A stretch of 17,494 nt of DNA from positions 70,513-88,006 of the forward strand of contig VSNM01000016.1 of assembly GCA_009774245.1 (NCBI GenBank), given 5' to 3'. Position 1 is the first letter of the stretch, and each line of letters opens with the position of its first letter. Positions 1-8,973 of the stretch are shown here, in pieces. The DNA comes from Lachnospiraceae bacterium (GTDB lineage: Bacteria; Bacillota; Clostridia; Lachnospirales; Lachnospiraceae). A program made the position numbers and the translations under genes. The notes beneath the pieces were generated by a model. It searched no databases. It saw only the letters and a list, made by a program, of their open reading frames with translations, and had not been told where the DNA came from.

Positions 1-3000
1 CACACTCCCACGCAGGGAGTGACAATATTCCTTTTGCTGTAGACAGATGCCCAACGGATTTCAATCCACACTCCCACGCAGGGAGTGACTTATTATCACA
101 ATGCGAGATGGCGCAGGAAAAGGGATTTCAATCCACACTCCCACGCAGGGAGTGACACGGGAAGCAGTATACCGGTTTTGCGAGTATGGGATTTCAATCC
201 ACACTCCCACGCAGGGAGTGACGCAGAGGCATGTCTGAGGGGAGGTGGAAATGTGCTATTTCAATCCACACTCCCACGCAGGGAGTGACGAAAGCCGTTG
301 TCCGTTGGGAGAAATGCACTCTGATTTCAATCCACACTCCCACGCAGGGAGTGACGAGGATTGAGGATGTATGATTTTATCCACACGCAATTTCAATCCA
401 CACTCCCACGCAGGGAGTGACCTTGTATGCCTTAAATTATGTGCAGATATGTGAGATTTCAATCCACACTCCCACGCAGGGAGTGACTATCTCCAAACGC
501 AGACGCTAATTTTTTCGCAAAATTTCAATCCACACTCCCACGCAGGGAGTGACTTAATTGCATTGTTGTTATCGTTATACATACCAATTTCAATCCACAC
601 TCCCACGCAGGGAGTGACCTGCAAAGCGTTCTGTCCCTGCATATTAGCAACAATTTCAATCCACACTCCCACGCAGGGAGTGACCATTCCTCCAAGGTCA
701 AGGGGATTGAGCTGCTGCGATTTCAATCCACACTCCCACGCAGGGAGTGACCTAATCGAGTTCGGTGCGAGGAATGTCTTGCAAAATTTCAATCCACACT
801 CCCACGCAGGGAGTGACACTTATGGAATCTACTTTTTCAAACAGCAATTTAGATTTCAATCCACACTCCCACGCAGGGAGTGACCAAGGGATTAGACCAA
901 TTTAGAGTATTAGAGCCTATTTCAATCCACACTCCCACGCAGGGAGTGACTTATCTTCCACCCATATCCAACTTCGCCTCGAAATTTCAATCCACACTCC
1001 CACGCAGGGAGTGACTTTTCCGTAAAATATCATCATCAATGGCAAGATCATTTCAATCCACACTCCCACGCAGGGAGTGACGGGCGCTCTTGAGCCATAG
1101 CTCCGCGACTGATCGATTTCAATCCACACTCCCACGCAGGGAGTGACTTCCAACGGGATTATCATGTGTACGGTATTGTCTATTTCAATCCACACTCCCA
1201 CGCAGGGAGTGACTTAAATCCATTCTGATTTATGAAGTCACAAACCATTTCAATCCACACTCCCACGCAGGGAGTGACCAATTCCGTATCGCTGAGCAGA
1301 TGCCGCAGGTAAATTTCAATCCACACTCCCACGCAGGGAGTGACGATGCACTTTGGTCAATATCTTCCAACCGTTAGCATTTCAATCCACACTCCCACGC
1401 AGGGAGTGACCTCCAATTCCAACGCTCCGTCAGCTTTCTTGTAGTTATTTCAATCCACACTCCCACGCAGGGAGTGACCGTTTGCAATGCCTAGGAATGC
1501 AGTATTTACAAGATTTCAATCCACACTCCCACGCAGGGAGTGACGGCTGTCAGAGGCCTGCACGCCCAAGGGATTATTTGATTTCAATCCACACTCCCAC
1601 GCAGGGAGTGACGTGGTGTTAGAAAGGAGGAAGTTATGGATATAAAAATTTCAATCCACACTCCCACGCAGGGAGTGACTTGGCAGCAGGGTTGCGACGT
1701 CGCAACATAAATTATTTCAATCCACACTCCCACGCAGGGAGTGACTAGCAGGCATCCGCAACTTCTAACTTGCTTTCTAATTTCAATCCACACTCCCACG
1801 CAGGGAGTGACCATGTTGAAAATGCCCTGCTTGTTATCTTCTTTGATTTCAATCCACACTCCCACGCAGGGAGTGACGATAGTGATCTCCGGCAGCAGGA
1901 TTCTGACACATATATTTCAATCCACACTCCCACGCAGGGAGTGACTCCCTTGGCTTCCCGCGGTCACATTGTACATCTATTTCAATCCACACTCCCACGC
2001 AGGGAGTGACCAATCTACGCATTGATTTTCATATCTAATCATCCATTTCAATCCACACTCCCACGCAGGGAGTGACTAAAATCAGTAAAAGTGATCTAGC
2101 CAATCTGCAATTTCAATCCACACTCCCACGCAGGGAGTGACCTCCGCTAAGTGATCCCTGCCGGCAGGTGCAGGAATTTCAATCCACACTCCCACGCAGG
2201 GAGTGACAGCCTTGCGATTGTGTCTTATGGATTAAGCAGGAATTTCAATCCACACTCCCACGCAGGGAGTGACCACTTCATCAGCGCACTTTTCGCAAAG
2301 ATTAAACATTTCAATCCACACTCCCACGCAGGGAGTGACAATAAAATCTGCGTTTGGTTCTCCGTCACGCTTATTTCAATCCACACTCCCACGCAGGGAG
2401 TGACAACTACGAAAAAAATCAAGAAAGCGCTTTGTTTTATTTCAATCCACACTCCCACGCAGGGAGTGACGTCCTGGAAGATAGAGAATGGACAAGAATG
2501 GATATTTCAATCCACACTCCCACGCAGGGAGTGACCAACGAGGGCGATTGTGAATATCAGCTGTTGGTAATTTCAATCCACACTCCCACGCAGGGAGTGA
2601 CAAACGAGGGCGATTGTGAATATCAGCTGTTGGTAATTTCAATCCACACTCCCACGCAGGGAGTGACGATGAGTTCCTGTGTGACGCGATCAGGGATGGT
2701 ATTTCAATCCACACTCCCACGCAGGGAGTGACACAATGGCGTCCGTCGGTAATCGTAAAGGTAGATGATTTCAATCCACACTCCCACGCAGGGAGTGACC
2801 GATCTGGTCGCTGACGATTGGGAATTATGGGATATTTCAATCCACACTCCCACGCAGGGAGTGACTTATAGGATGCTTGAATTATAAAACAGGCCTTGTG
2901 ATTTCAATCCACACTCCCACGCAGGGAGTGACAGCACGTTCAATTATATACTAATTCGGTTTTACCATTTCAATCCACACTCCCACGCAGGGAGTGACTT

Positions 3001-5313
3001 TGAGATCCCAATGGGTGTCGCCAAAGGAAAGCATTTCAATCCACACTCCCACGCAGGGAGTGACCGATTGGTCTGTCTCCCCACTCTTGTAAGGTACGAT
3101 TTCAATCCACACTCCCACGCAGGGAGTGACGTTGTGTAAGCGATAGGGATGTGTAGGTACACAATTTCAATCCACACTCCCACGCAGGGAGTGACGACGA
3201 GGAAAACGTGGATGGAGGCGATAGTGATATTTCAATCCACACTCCCACGCAGGGAGTGACGAAGACGTTGAGTGCGTCAGCCGCAGCTTTCTGAATTTCA
3301 ATCCACACTCCCACGCAGGGAGTGACCCCTCTACCCAGCTTATTAACCCCACAATATGAATTTCAATCCACACTCCCACGCAGGGAGTGACTGATACACA
3401 GGTCAATGCGTTTCTTCTCCCCACCAATTTCAATCCACACTCCCACGCAGGGAGTGACACAGACCAGTATATAACCTGTTGCAGCAAATAAAAATTTCAA
3501 TCCACACTCCCACGCAGGGAGTGACAGGGAGATCGCGGATTTTGTGGAAAACGCGGTCAGATTTCAATCCACACTCCCACGCAGGGAGTGACTTTCTTGA
3601 GGAAAACAGTCCGGAACGGATGATATTAATTTCAATCCACACTCCCACGCAGGGAGTGACAGATTTGGAGGAGGATGCTGAGTTGCTACAATATATTTCA
3701 ATCCACACTCCCACGCAGGGAGTGACGGGATGGCGAAATTTGTCCGCTTGACAGGCTGGATATTTCAATCCACACTCCCACGCAGGGAGTGACTCAGTAT
3801 CCATCAGTTTCTTGATGAAAGACTTCAGATTTCAATCCACACTCCCACGCAGGGAGTGACGGCTAAAACAGGGCAGCAGGATACATCAGAAAAAATTTCA
3901 ATCCACACTCCCACGCAGGGAGTGACGATTTCCTTGGGGTAACTCTCAAATTTGTCTCTGATTTCAATCCACACTCCCACGCAGGGAGTGACGGCCCTTC
4001 CGTGCAAAGGTTCCAGCAATCCCATATTTCAATCCACACTCCCACGCAGGGAGTGACTTTTGTAGAGGAGGCATTTTATGGCATTAAAGGATTTCAATCC
4101 ACACTCCCACGCAGGGAGTGACTTGAGACAAGTGATGCTAAAATCCTTAATTTCACATTTCAATCCACACTCCCACGCAGGGAGTGACCGGCAGAGCGAT
4201 GTATATTGTTCAGGTCAATAATATTTCAATCCACACTCCCACGCAGGGAGTGACAGGCTGTCGCTCATAATACTCACAAGGCGGGACGATTTCAATCCAC
4301 ACTCCCACGCAGGGAGTGACCCGTGATAGTAAACGGACTTTATCATATGGATGATTTCAATCCACACTCCCACGCAGGGAGTGACGTCTGGTAGATATCC
4401 GCTTTATTATGGCAGATGATTTCAATCCACACTCCCACGCAGGGAGTGACTCTGCATTTCAGGTAGTTGTGGGAGTTTCTCCCGTATTTCAATCCACACT
4501 CCCACGCAGGGAGTGACTTTCTTAAAGTAAGTCTCCAGACCACCCAAGGAATTTCAATCCACACTCCCACGCAGGGAGTGACAAAGAGGATATTATCCAG
4601 GCGGTAAACAATATTCAATTTCAATCCACACTCCCACGCAGGGAGTGACGATGATGAGGAGGAATTTACGGTTGCAGGTTTGATATTTCAATCCACACTC
4701 CCACGCAGGGAGTGACTCCAGCCACCAATGTAGCAATCGGCAAATTTTCCAATTTCAATCCACACTCCCACGCAGGGAGTGACGATGGGAAAACAGGCGC
4801 CGAGTTCCGGAAAAGCATATTTCAATCCACACTCCCACGCAGGGAGTGACGTATCTACCGGCACCGGCACAGCAAGCCCGGCATTATTTCAATCCACACT
4901 CCCACGCAGGGAGTGACACGCTTTAATGGACGGCTTGCTACGGTTGCGCAATTTCAATCCACACTCCCACGCAGGGAGTGACAATACTCCATCAACGGCG
5001 GACACACGTATTCAGAGATTTCAATCCACACTCCCACGCAGGGAGTGACGGATAATCTGAGTGATGTTATGGATGCTGTCGCAATTTCAATCCACACTCC
5101 CACGCAGGGAGTGACGGGGATCTGCAGACGCAAATCAACATTGTCTATATTTCAATCCACACTCCCACGCAGGGAGTGACATTGCTTGCCAGACAGGAGC
5201 TTGCAGAGAGCAGAATTTCAATCCACACTCCCACGCAGGGAGTGACAATATGAGACATATAATAGTCTCAAAGCAACAAAAATTTCAATCCACACTCCCA
5301 CGCAGGGAGTGAC
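1..5313 (-). CRISPR. Type I-C CRISPR array, 81 repeats, 80 complete spacers, continues beyond left edge
   Basis: A 32-bp repeat recurs every 65-68 bp. In crRNA orientation (minus strand) it starts GTCACTCCC and ends GTGGATTGAAAT, the typical type I-C 3' end. Bases 3-9 (CACTCCC) pair with 15-21 (GGGAGTG) around a 5-nt loop; Cas5d enzymes are known to cut at the base of this stem and leave an 11-nt 5' handle. All copies I read are identical; the leftmost is cut to 23 bp by the window edge. Repeat starts run 58, 125, 191, 258 ... to 5282. Spacers are 33-36 bp. Transcription is right to left: cas genes and leader lie to the right, and the repeat ends in ATTGAAAT on the minus strand. The oldest spacers are therefore outside the window and the newest is at 5247-5281. 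Confidence 0.99.
2536..2635 (-). repeat. Near-duplicate spacer pair inside the array
   Basis: The spacers at 2536-2569 and 2602-2635 are identical over 33 of 34 bases and differ only in the first plus-strand base (C versus A). That is the last, PAM-distal base of the spacer in crRNA orientation. They flank a single repeat (2570-2601). A tandem duplication of a spacer-repeat unit followed by one substitution, or two captures from related phages, would both give this. Confidence 0.97.
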
Positions 5314-5478
5314 CACAAAAATCACATATTTTCATAAAAATACTGACTTCTGTTTGAGCAATACTGACAAGTCCAAGCATCGCTCATTTTCTTTCAATAT
5401 GGCATTCGCCATATTTTGTTACTTTTTTCTGGTGCGAACCTTCCTGGCATTTTGTGTGCACTTATGATTCGCACCCGC
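5314..5478 (-). promoter_or_regulatory. CRISPR leader between cas2 and the array
   Basis: This 165-bp AT-rich stretch separates the cas2 stop (5479) from the first repeat (5313), so it must carry the array promoter and the spacer-integration signals. Visible structure: a direct repeat ATACTGAC at 5340-5347 and 5361-5368 (start-to-start 21 bp, two helical turns); a perfect 8-bp inverted repeat AATATGGC/GCCATATT with a 4-nt loop at 5396-5415; and an 8-bp inverted repeat GGTGCGAA (5431-5438)/TTCGCACC (5468-5475) ending 3 bp from the cas2 stop. I could not pick one convincing -35/-10 pair for the array on the minus strand. Confidence 0.85.
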
Positions 5479-5769
5479 CTATATCATCAAAGTCCCTTCG
5501 GCATCATAGGAAGTCTTTATTCCGAAATGCTCGACCTTTGTCTGATACTTGTTGCCAAGATAATAAAATCTGAGACTGTCCTCCTTCTCATTAATCAGTG
5601 AGACGAGGCGGTCTTTTAATATCAATAGCTGTGAGGAATCCAAAATACACTCAAACACAGAGTTCTGGACGCGCTGTCCATAGTTCACGCATTCCTTTGC
5701 GACTTTTCGAAGGCGGCTTCTTCCAGCCGCATCCTGAGTGGCTACATCGTATGTGATCAACACTAACAT
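5479..5769 (-). CDS. cas2: CRISPR-associated endonuclease Cas2 (type I-C)
   Basis: Small subunit of the Cas1-Cas2 spacer integrase, which captures prespacers and inserts them at the leader-repeat junction. The protein begins MLVLITYDVAT, the Cas2 beta-1 strand with the conserved Asp of the ferredoxin-like fold, and contains the family motif YGQRVQNSVFEC. With this start it is 96 residues, the usual I-C size. An in-frame ATG 18 bp upstream (5787) would add six residues and overlap cas1. I prefer 5769 because GGAAGTAGGTG lies just upstream and the homologous start is MLVL. It begins 8 bp after the cas1 stop, is the last cas gene, and is followed directly by the leader. Confidence 0.97.
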   Translation of the reverse strand: MLVLITYDVATQDAAGRSRLRKVAKECVNYGQRVQNSVFECILDSSQLLILKDRLVSLINEKEDSLRFYYLGNKYQTKVEHFGIKTSYDAEGTLMI

Positions 5770-5777
5770 TTTAACAC

Positions 5778-6809
5778 CTACTTCCATAAGAACGGCGGAT
5801 ATTCATCAATATCACCGCGAATCGTCCGTGCAAGCAACAGCGCCTGCACATAAGGAACCAGTCCCCATTCGATTTTTTCCTTTAAATATGGGTGTGTGAT
5901 CGTTTCCTTTTTATGATTCTGCCATGCATTAAAAAATACCTTTCTGCCGTCATCATTTAAGAGCACTGCATTATCTTTCTGTTTTTCAAAATGAACTGCC
6001 TGGATTGCTTTTGTGTTGATCAGCGTCAATATAAACCGATCGGCCAGCACGGGACGCAGTTCTTCCATCAGATCCAGCGCCAGAGAAGTCCGCCCCGGTC
6101 TGTCGCCGTGCATAAATCCGACATAGGGATCTAATCCGACGCTTGACAAAGCATTCGCGCAATCTCCCGCAAGAATTGTGTATGCAAAGGATAAAATGGC
6201 ATTGATATTGTCAAGCGGAGGTCTGCGGTTTCTTCTGGTAAATGCAAAATCCTCTTTTTGGTTTAATATCATATCATTCAATACAGAAAAATACTGCTCT
6301 GCCGCCTTTCCTTCAATCCCCCGCAGTTCATCAAGTCCCGAGACACTGTCGAGCTTTGGCAGTGTCTCATATAAATTATTGGATACCTGTTTCATTTTCT
6401 CGGCATCTACACGGTATGCGTGGTCGCGAAGCGTCCGCTCTATGCTCCATCTGCTGTTAAAAACCTTTCCGACAATCATGTTTTTCGCATATGCGACGCT
6501 TCGTTTCTCATCATCCGAGATGCGATACTGCTCTTTTCGCAGCAGCACATTTCCGTACTCTTTCCCGACAACCCTTGCCAAAAATACACCTCTTGGTGAG
6601 AAAAAACTCATTCCGATTTTCCGCTCCGCACAGGCGCCCATCAGTGCCGGCGTTGCTCCCTTGTATGTAAAGCACATGATATTTTCCAGTGTGTGCAGTG
6701 GAAATCTGCCAAGTGTCTTATCGCCATTTTGTATCACGATATTTTCGCCATCAAGTGTTAAGTAGCAGCTATCTGTCATAACATATAAAGTGTTCAGTAA
6801 TTTCCGCAC
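5778..6809 (-). CDS. cas1: CRISPR-associated endonuclease/integrase Cas1 (type I-C)
   Basis: Catalytic subunit of the spacer-acquisition integrase; a 343-residue protein, full length for the I-C family. The N-terminal beta domain runs to about residue 80 (DGENIVIQ, FSPRGVFLARV). The C-terminal helical domain carries the metal-binding triad: Glu166 in GIEGKAAEQYF, His234 in GFMHGDRPGR, and Glu249 in DLMEELRP, where E. coli Cas1 has Asp221. The start is supported by AGGAGG 4-5 nt before ATG. Unlike in most I-C operons, it does not abut cas4: 208 bp of hairpin-rich non-coding DNA lie upstream (6810-7017). It is followed closely by cas2. Confidence 0.98.
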   Translation of the reverse strand: MRKLLNTLYVMTDSCYLTLDGENIVIQNGDKTLGRFPLHTLENIMCFTYKGATPALMGACAERKIGMSFFSPRGVFLARVVGKEYGNVLLRKEQYRISDDEKRSVAYAKNMIVGKVFNSRWSIERTLRDHAYRVDAEKMKQVSNNLYETLPKLDSVSGLDELRGIEGKAAEQYFSVLNDMILNQKEDFAFTRRNRRPPLDNINAILSFAYTILAGDCANALSSVGLDPYVGFMHGDRPGRTSLALDLMEELRPVLADRFILTLINTKAIQAVHFEKQKDNAVLLNDDGRKVFFNAWQNHKKETITHPYLKEKIEWGLVPYVQALLLARTIRGDIDEYPPFLWK

Positions 6810-7017
6810 ATGAATCCTCCTCGCAAATCAATCAGATTATATACTCACGACAGATGAAATCTGCTGTGAATATTGCGCCAGCCGCAGCCACGAAGTGGCA
6901 TATTTTCTATCTGAAAAATTGTCATATAAAATTTTTCAGATTGTGGCTTGTGTGCATCACATTATACCGAGCGGTCAGTCTTTTCGACCGCCAGTATAAA
7001 AATATCAGATATAAATA
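6810..7017 (-). other. Hairpin-rich non-coding stretch between cas4 and cas1
   Basis: No gene fits here, yet it interrupts an otherwise compact operon. Four separate inverted repeats are visible: TTATAC/GTATAA enclosing GCGGTC/GACCGC (6962-6999, 6+6 bp with a small internal loop); ATCTGAAAAATT/AATTTTTCAGAT (6909-6941, 12 perfect bp, 9-nt loop); GCCAC/GTGGC (6887-6899, 3-nt loop); CAGAT/ATCTG (6851-6863, 3-nt loop). None is followed by a T-run in the operon direction, so none is a plain intrinsic terminator. It may be an RNA element that sets the level or processing of the cas1-cas2 message, or a short inserted repeat. This is inference from structure only. Confidence 0.7.
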
Positions 7018-7686
7018 TCAAGTACTTTCGTCGTTTTCCATAATATTTCGTTCAATATATTCCCTTGCCTTCACTGCCTTCTGCAGTTTGGGAACACAAA
7101 GATTTTCCAGTGAACATGCCTTACATTGTTTCGTTGGTTTCACATTTGGCGTGTGTCCCCTTTTAAATAAAGCATGCATTTCCTCGGCCATCTTTTTTAC
7201 TTCAGACCGCAGGGCATCCGTAAATTCAACCTGACTCCGCCTCCTGTTCTCACCGTAATACAGAAATCCTTCGGGTATCTTTGTCTGAAACATCTCCTCG
7301 AGGCAGACTGCCTGTGCGCAGAGCTGCAGTTCATCGGCATTATTTTCTTTGGGCGATCCATGTTTGTACTCGACCGGCACCGGATTCCATTTTCCATCAT
7401 ACCCAAATAACACGATGCCGTTTTCATTTTCATGAAATTCGACGACGTCACATTGCCCGCTCAAACCAAGCTCCCGGGAAGCGATGCGCAATCCCCTGAC
7501 GATCAGCAGATTTCCTCTTTTTTCAAAGGAACCCTCGTCATGTGCTTTCTTGTGCATCAGCTCGCCCGCCGTAGTGCGATAATTTTCTGCCCACTGCTGC
7601 TCGATATGAATCATTGCCCACTGCCGCCTGCAAAATGCAAAGTGCTGAATGCCTGAGAGCATCAGGTAATCCTCTTCATCATACAT
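7018..7686 (-). CDS. cas4: CRISPR-associated exonuclease Cas4 (type I-C)
   Basis: RecB-family iron-sulfur nuclease that trims prespacers and selects those with the right PAM, working with Cas1-Cas2. The 222-residue protein shows the four cluster cysteines: Cys19 (FAFCRRQW) near the N-terminus and Cys188, Cys191 and Cys197 (QCKACSLENLC) at the C-terminus. Between them are the nuclease motifs: Asp80 (GQCDVVEF), Glu106-x-Lys108 (VPVEYKHG) and Gln121 (ELQLCAQA). ATG follows the cas7 stop by 2 bp, with GAGGGA upstream inside the cas7 end, so it is probably translationally coupled to cas7. The PAM it would select in known I-C systems is 5'-TTC. Confidence 0.97.
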   Translation of the reverse strand: MYDEEDYLMLSGIQHFAFCRRQWAMIHIEQQWAENYRTTAGELMHKKAHDEGSFEKRGNLLIVRGLRIASRELGLSGQCDVVEFHENENGIVLFGYDGKWNPVPVEYKHGSPKENNADELQLCAQAVCLEEMFQTKIPEGFLYYGENRRRSQVEFTDALRSEVKKMAEEMHALFKRGHTPNVKPTKQCKACSLENLCVPKLQKAVKAREYIERNIMENDEST

Positions 7687-7688
7687 GA

Positions 7689-8540
7689 CTAAATTCCCTC
7701 AATCACTTCAACATCTAATCCTGGCAGAGCATTCAGTGTTATTGTATAATCGTCAAATTCCTTTGGATCATCGCCCTTCGCTTCAATTACTAAAAGCTTG
7801 TGTACCTTTGCCGACGAATACTGCCCCATGGGACAATTGTGTTTCCACCAATACAATTTACACACTTCCATGCTGCCGTCCGGTCTCGCGGAAGATGCGT
7901 CATTTACAAATAAAGTGCGAAGCGCCTCTTTTATCTTTTCTGCATCGTCATCGCTAAACCCTGTTTTCTGTGCAAGCTGATGATTTATGCTGCCTTTTAG
8001 GACATATAATGCCGAATATACTTTGTGCTTCATTCCCATTGTATCCGACGACTTCTTACCCTCTTTGACGGTCTCGCTGTTGACACTTTTAGTGATCTGC
8101 ATACTGTCAATCGAAATCGGAAGCACACTAAATGCCGAATGAATGGAAACTGGCCCCCTCACACCGACGGATACACTGTCATCTTTAAATGCAAATACCT
8201 GCCCAAAACTGCGCACGTCTATCCAGGTCTGGCACGCCTCTTTTGCATAGGCCTCCTTGTCTTTATCTTTCAGTGCCTTCTGCATGACCGCGTTATTCTT
8301 TGCCCGGTCTGCAAGGCTTTTTGCACCGTCATCTGAGCGCTCATCACTCTGCACAAAGATATTTTCCCCCATGTCCTGCAGCCTGTTCCTGATCTTGCGC
8401 TTAATGCACACATCTGAAATCTCCCCATAACCATCATATGTCTCGCGCGGCCTGTTTCCATTCAGCGGATCTCCATTTGGATTTGCGTTTTTTACCATTA
8501 CCAGTACTTCAAAATCGATTTTGTTCGTAAATTCACCCAT
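7689..8540 (-). CDS. cas7: Type I-C Cascade backbone protein Cas7 (Csd2)
   Basis: RNA-binding backbone subunit that polymerises along the spacer part of the crRNA in type I-C Cascade. With the chosen start it is 283 residues and begins MGEFTNKIDFEVLVMVKN. The family hallmark KNANPNGDPLNGNRPR followed by YDGYGEISDVCIKRKIRNRL is present near the N-terminus. I chose the ATG at 8540 because AAAGGAG sits about 8 nt upstream. An ATG at 8564 in the same frame would add eight residues but lacks such a site. The start overlaps the cas8c stop by 8 bp, indicating coupled translation. It is followed by cas4 after 2 bp. Confidence 0.97.
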   Translation of the reverse strand: MGEFTNKIDFEVLVMVKNANPNGDPLNGNRPRETYDGYGEISDVCIKRKIRNRLQDMGENIFVQSDERSDDGAKSLADRAKNNAVMQKALKDKDKEAYAKEACQTWIDVRSFGQVFAFKDDSVSVGVRGPVSIHSAFSVLPISIDSMQITKSVNSETVKEGKKSSDTMGMKHKVYSALYVLKGSINHQLAQKTGFSDDDAEKIKEALRTLFVNDASSARPDGSMEVCKLYWWKHNCPMGQYSSAKVHKLLVIEAKGDDPKEFDDYTITLNALPGLDVEVIEGI

Positions 8541-8973
8541 TATTCTTATCTCCTTTATCTTCATCTTCTTTATTTTCTTTGTTCTTATTTTTCTGAAATT
8601 CCTGTCTCATATAGTCCATCTGCATATAATATCCTGGCAGGTACATCTCAGACAATGCATCATTGGTATATCCGGCAACTGACAGATATTTTATGATTTC
8701 ACCAGACCACTCTTCAAATTTCATTATCTCATAGCTGGTTAATTTCCTCTCATATGATATTAAGTTCTGCTTTATCGTGTCAGATGTCCTGGCTGGTCTT
8801 CTGCTGTATGCGTTCCAGTATCTTTTTGCATTTGTGGTACGTCTCTCTACCACCTTGCCATTTTCGTCGCGCTCAAACATGGCACGCTGTTCCATGTAAT
8901 CATACACCGCCAACAGTCTTCCGAATAAAACACTCCTGTCACTGATCGTATCCTTTAGAAAATCATCCATCAT
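8533..8973 (-). CDS. cas11c: Cas11c small subunit from an internal start within cas8c
   Basis: In studied type I-C systems a small subunit, Cas11c, is made from an internal start near the 3' end of cas8c. Here the same region has GGAGGG (8983-8978) followed after 5 nt by a tandem ATGATG at 8973, in frame with cas8c. The product would be 146 residues, starting MMDDFLKDTISDRSVLFGRLL. The segment RSVLFGRLLAVYDYMEQ is where the family Cas11c helical domain begins (LLGRLFA-like). It would form the belly of Cascade along the target strand. The position and the ribosome binding site are seen; separate translation is inferred from the family. Confidence 0.75.
   Translation of the reverse strand: MMDDFLKDTISDRSVLFGRLLAVYDYMEQRAMFERDENGKVVERRTTNAKRYWNAYSRRPARTSDTIKQNLISYERKLTSYEIMKFEEWSGEIIKYLSVAGYTNDALSEMYLPGYYMQMDYMRQEFQKNKNKENKEDEDKGDKNNG

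Noticed and set aside
85..4870. Many open frames of 60-132 codons across the array with recurring SLPAWECGLK, VTPCVGVWIEI or FNPHSHAGSD motifs
   Set aside because: They are translations of the CRISPR repeat, which has no stop in several frames. The motif period equals the repeat-spacer period, and there are no ribosome binding sites tied to starts. They are not proteins.
5396..5415. Leader hairpin as an intrinsic terminator of the cas operon
   Set aside because: On the minus strand it is followed by GAAAGAAAA, not T residues. The T-rich side faces the plus strand, where no gene ends.
6178..6765. Long plus-strand frame (195 codons) opposite cas1
   Set aside because: Antisense shadow of a clear cas1 gene; composition and lack of a ribosome binding site give no support. 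The same applies to the other plus-strand frames over cas4, cas7, cas8c, cas5 and cas3.
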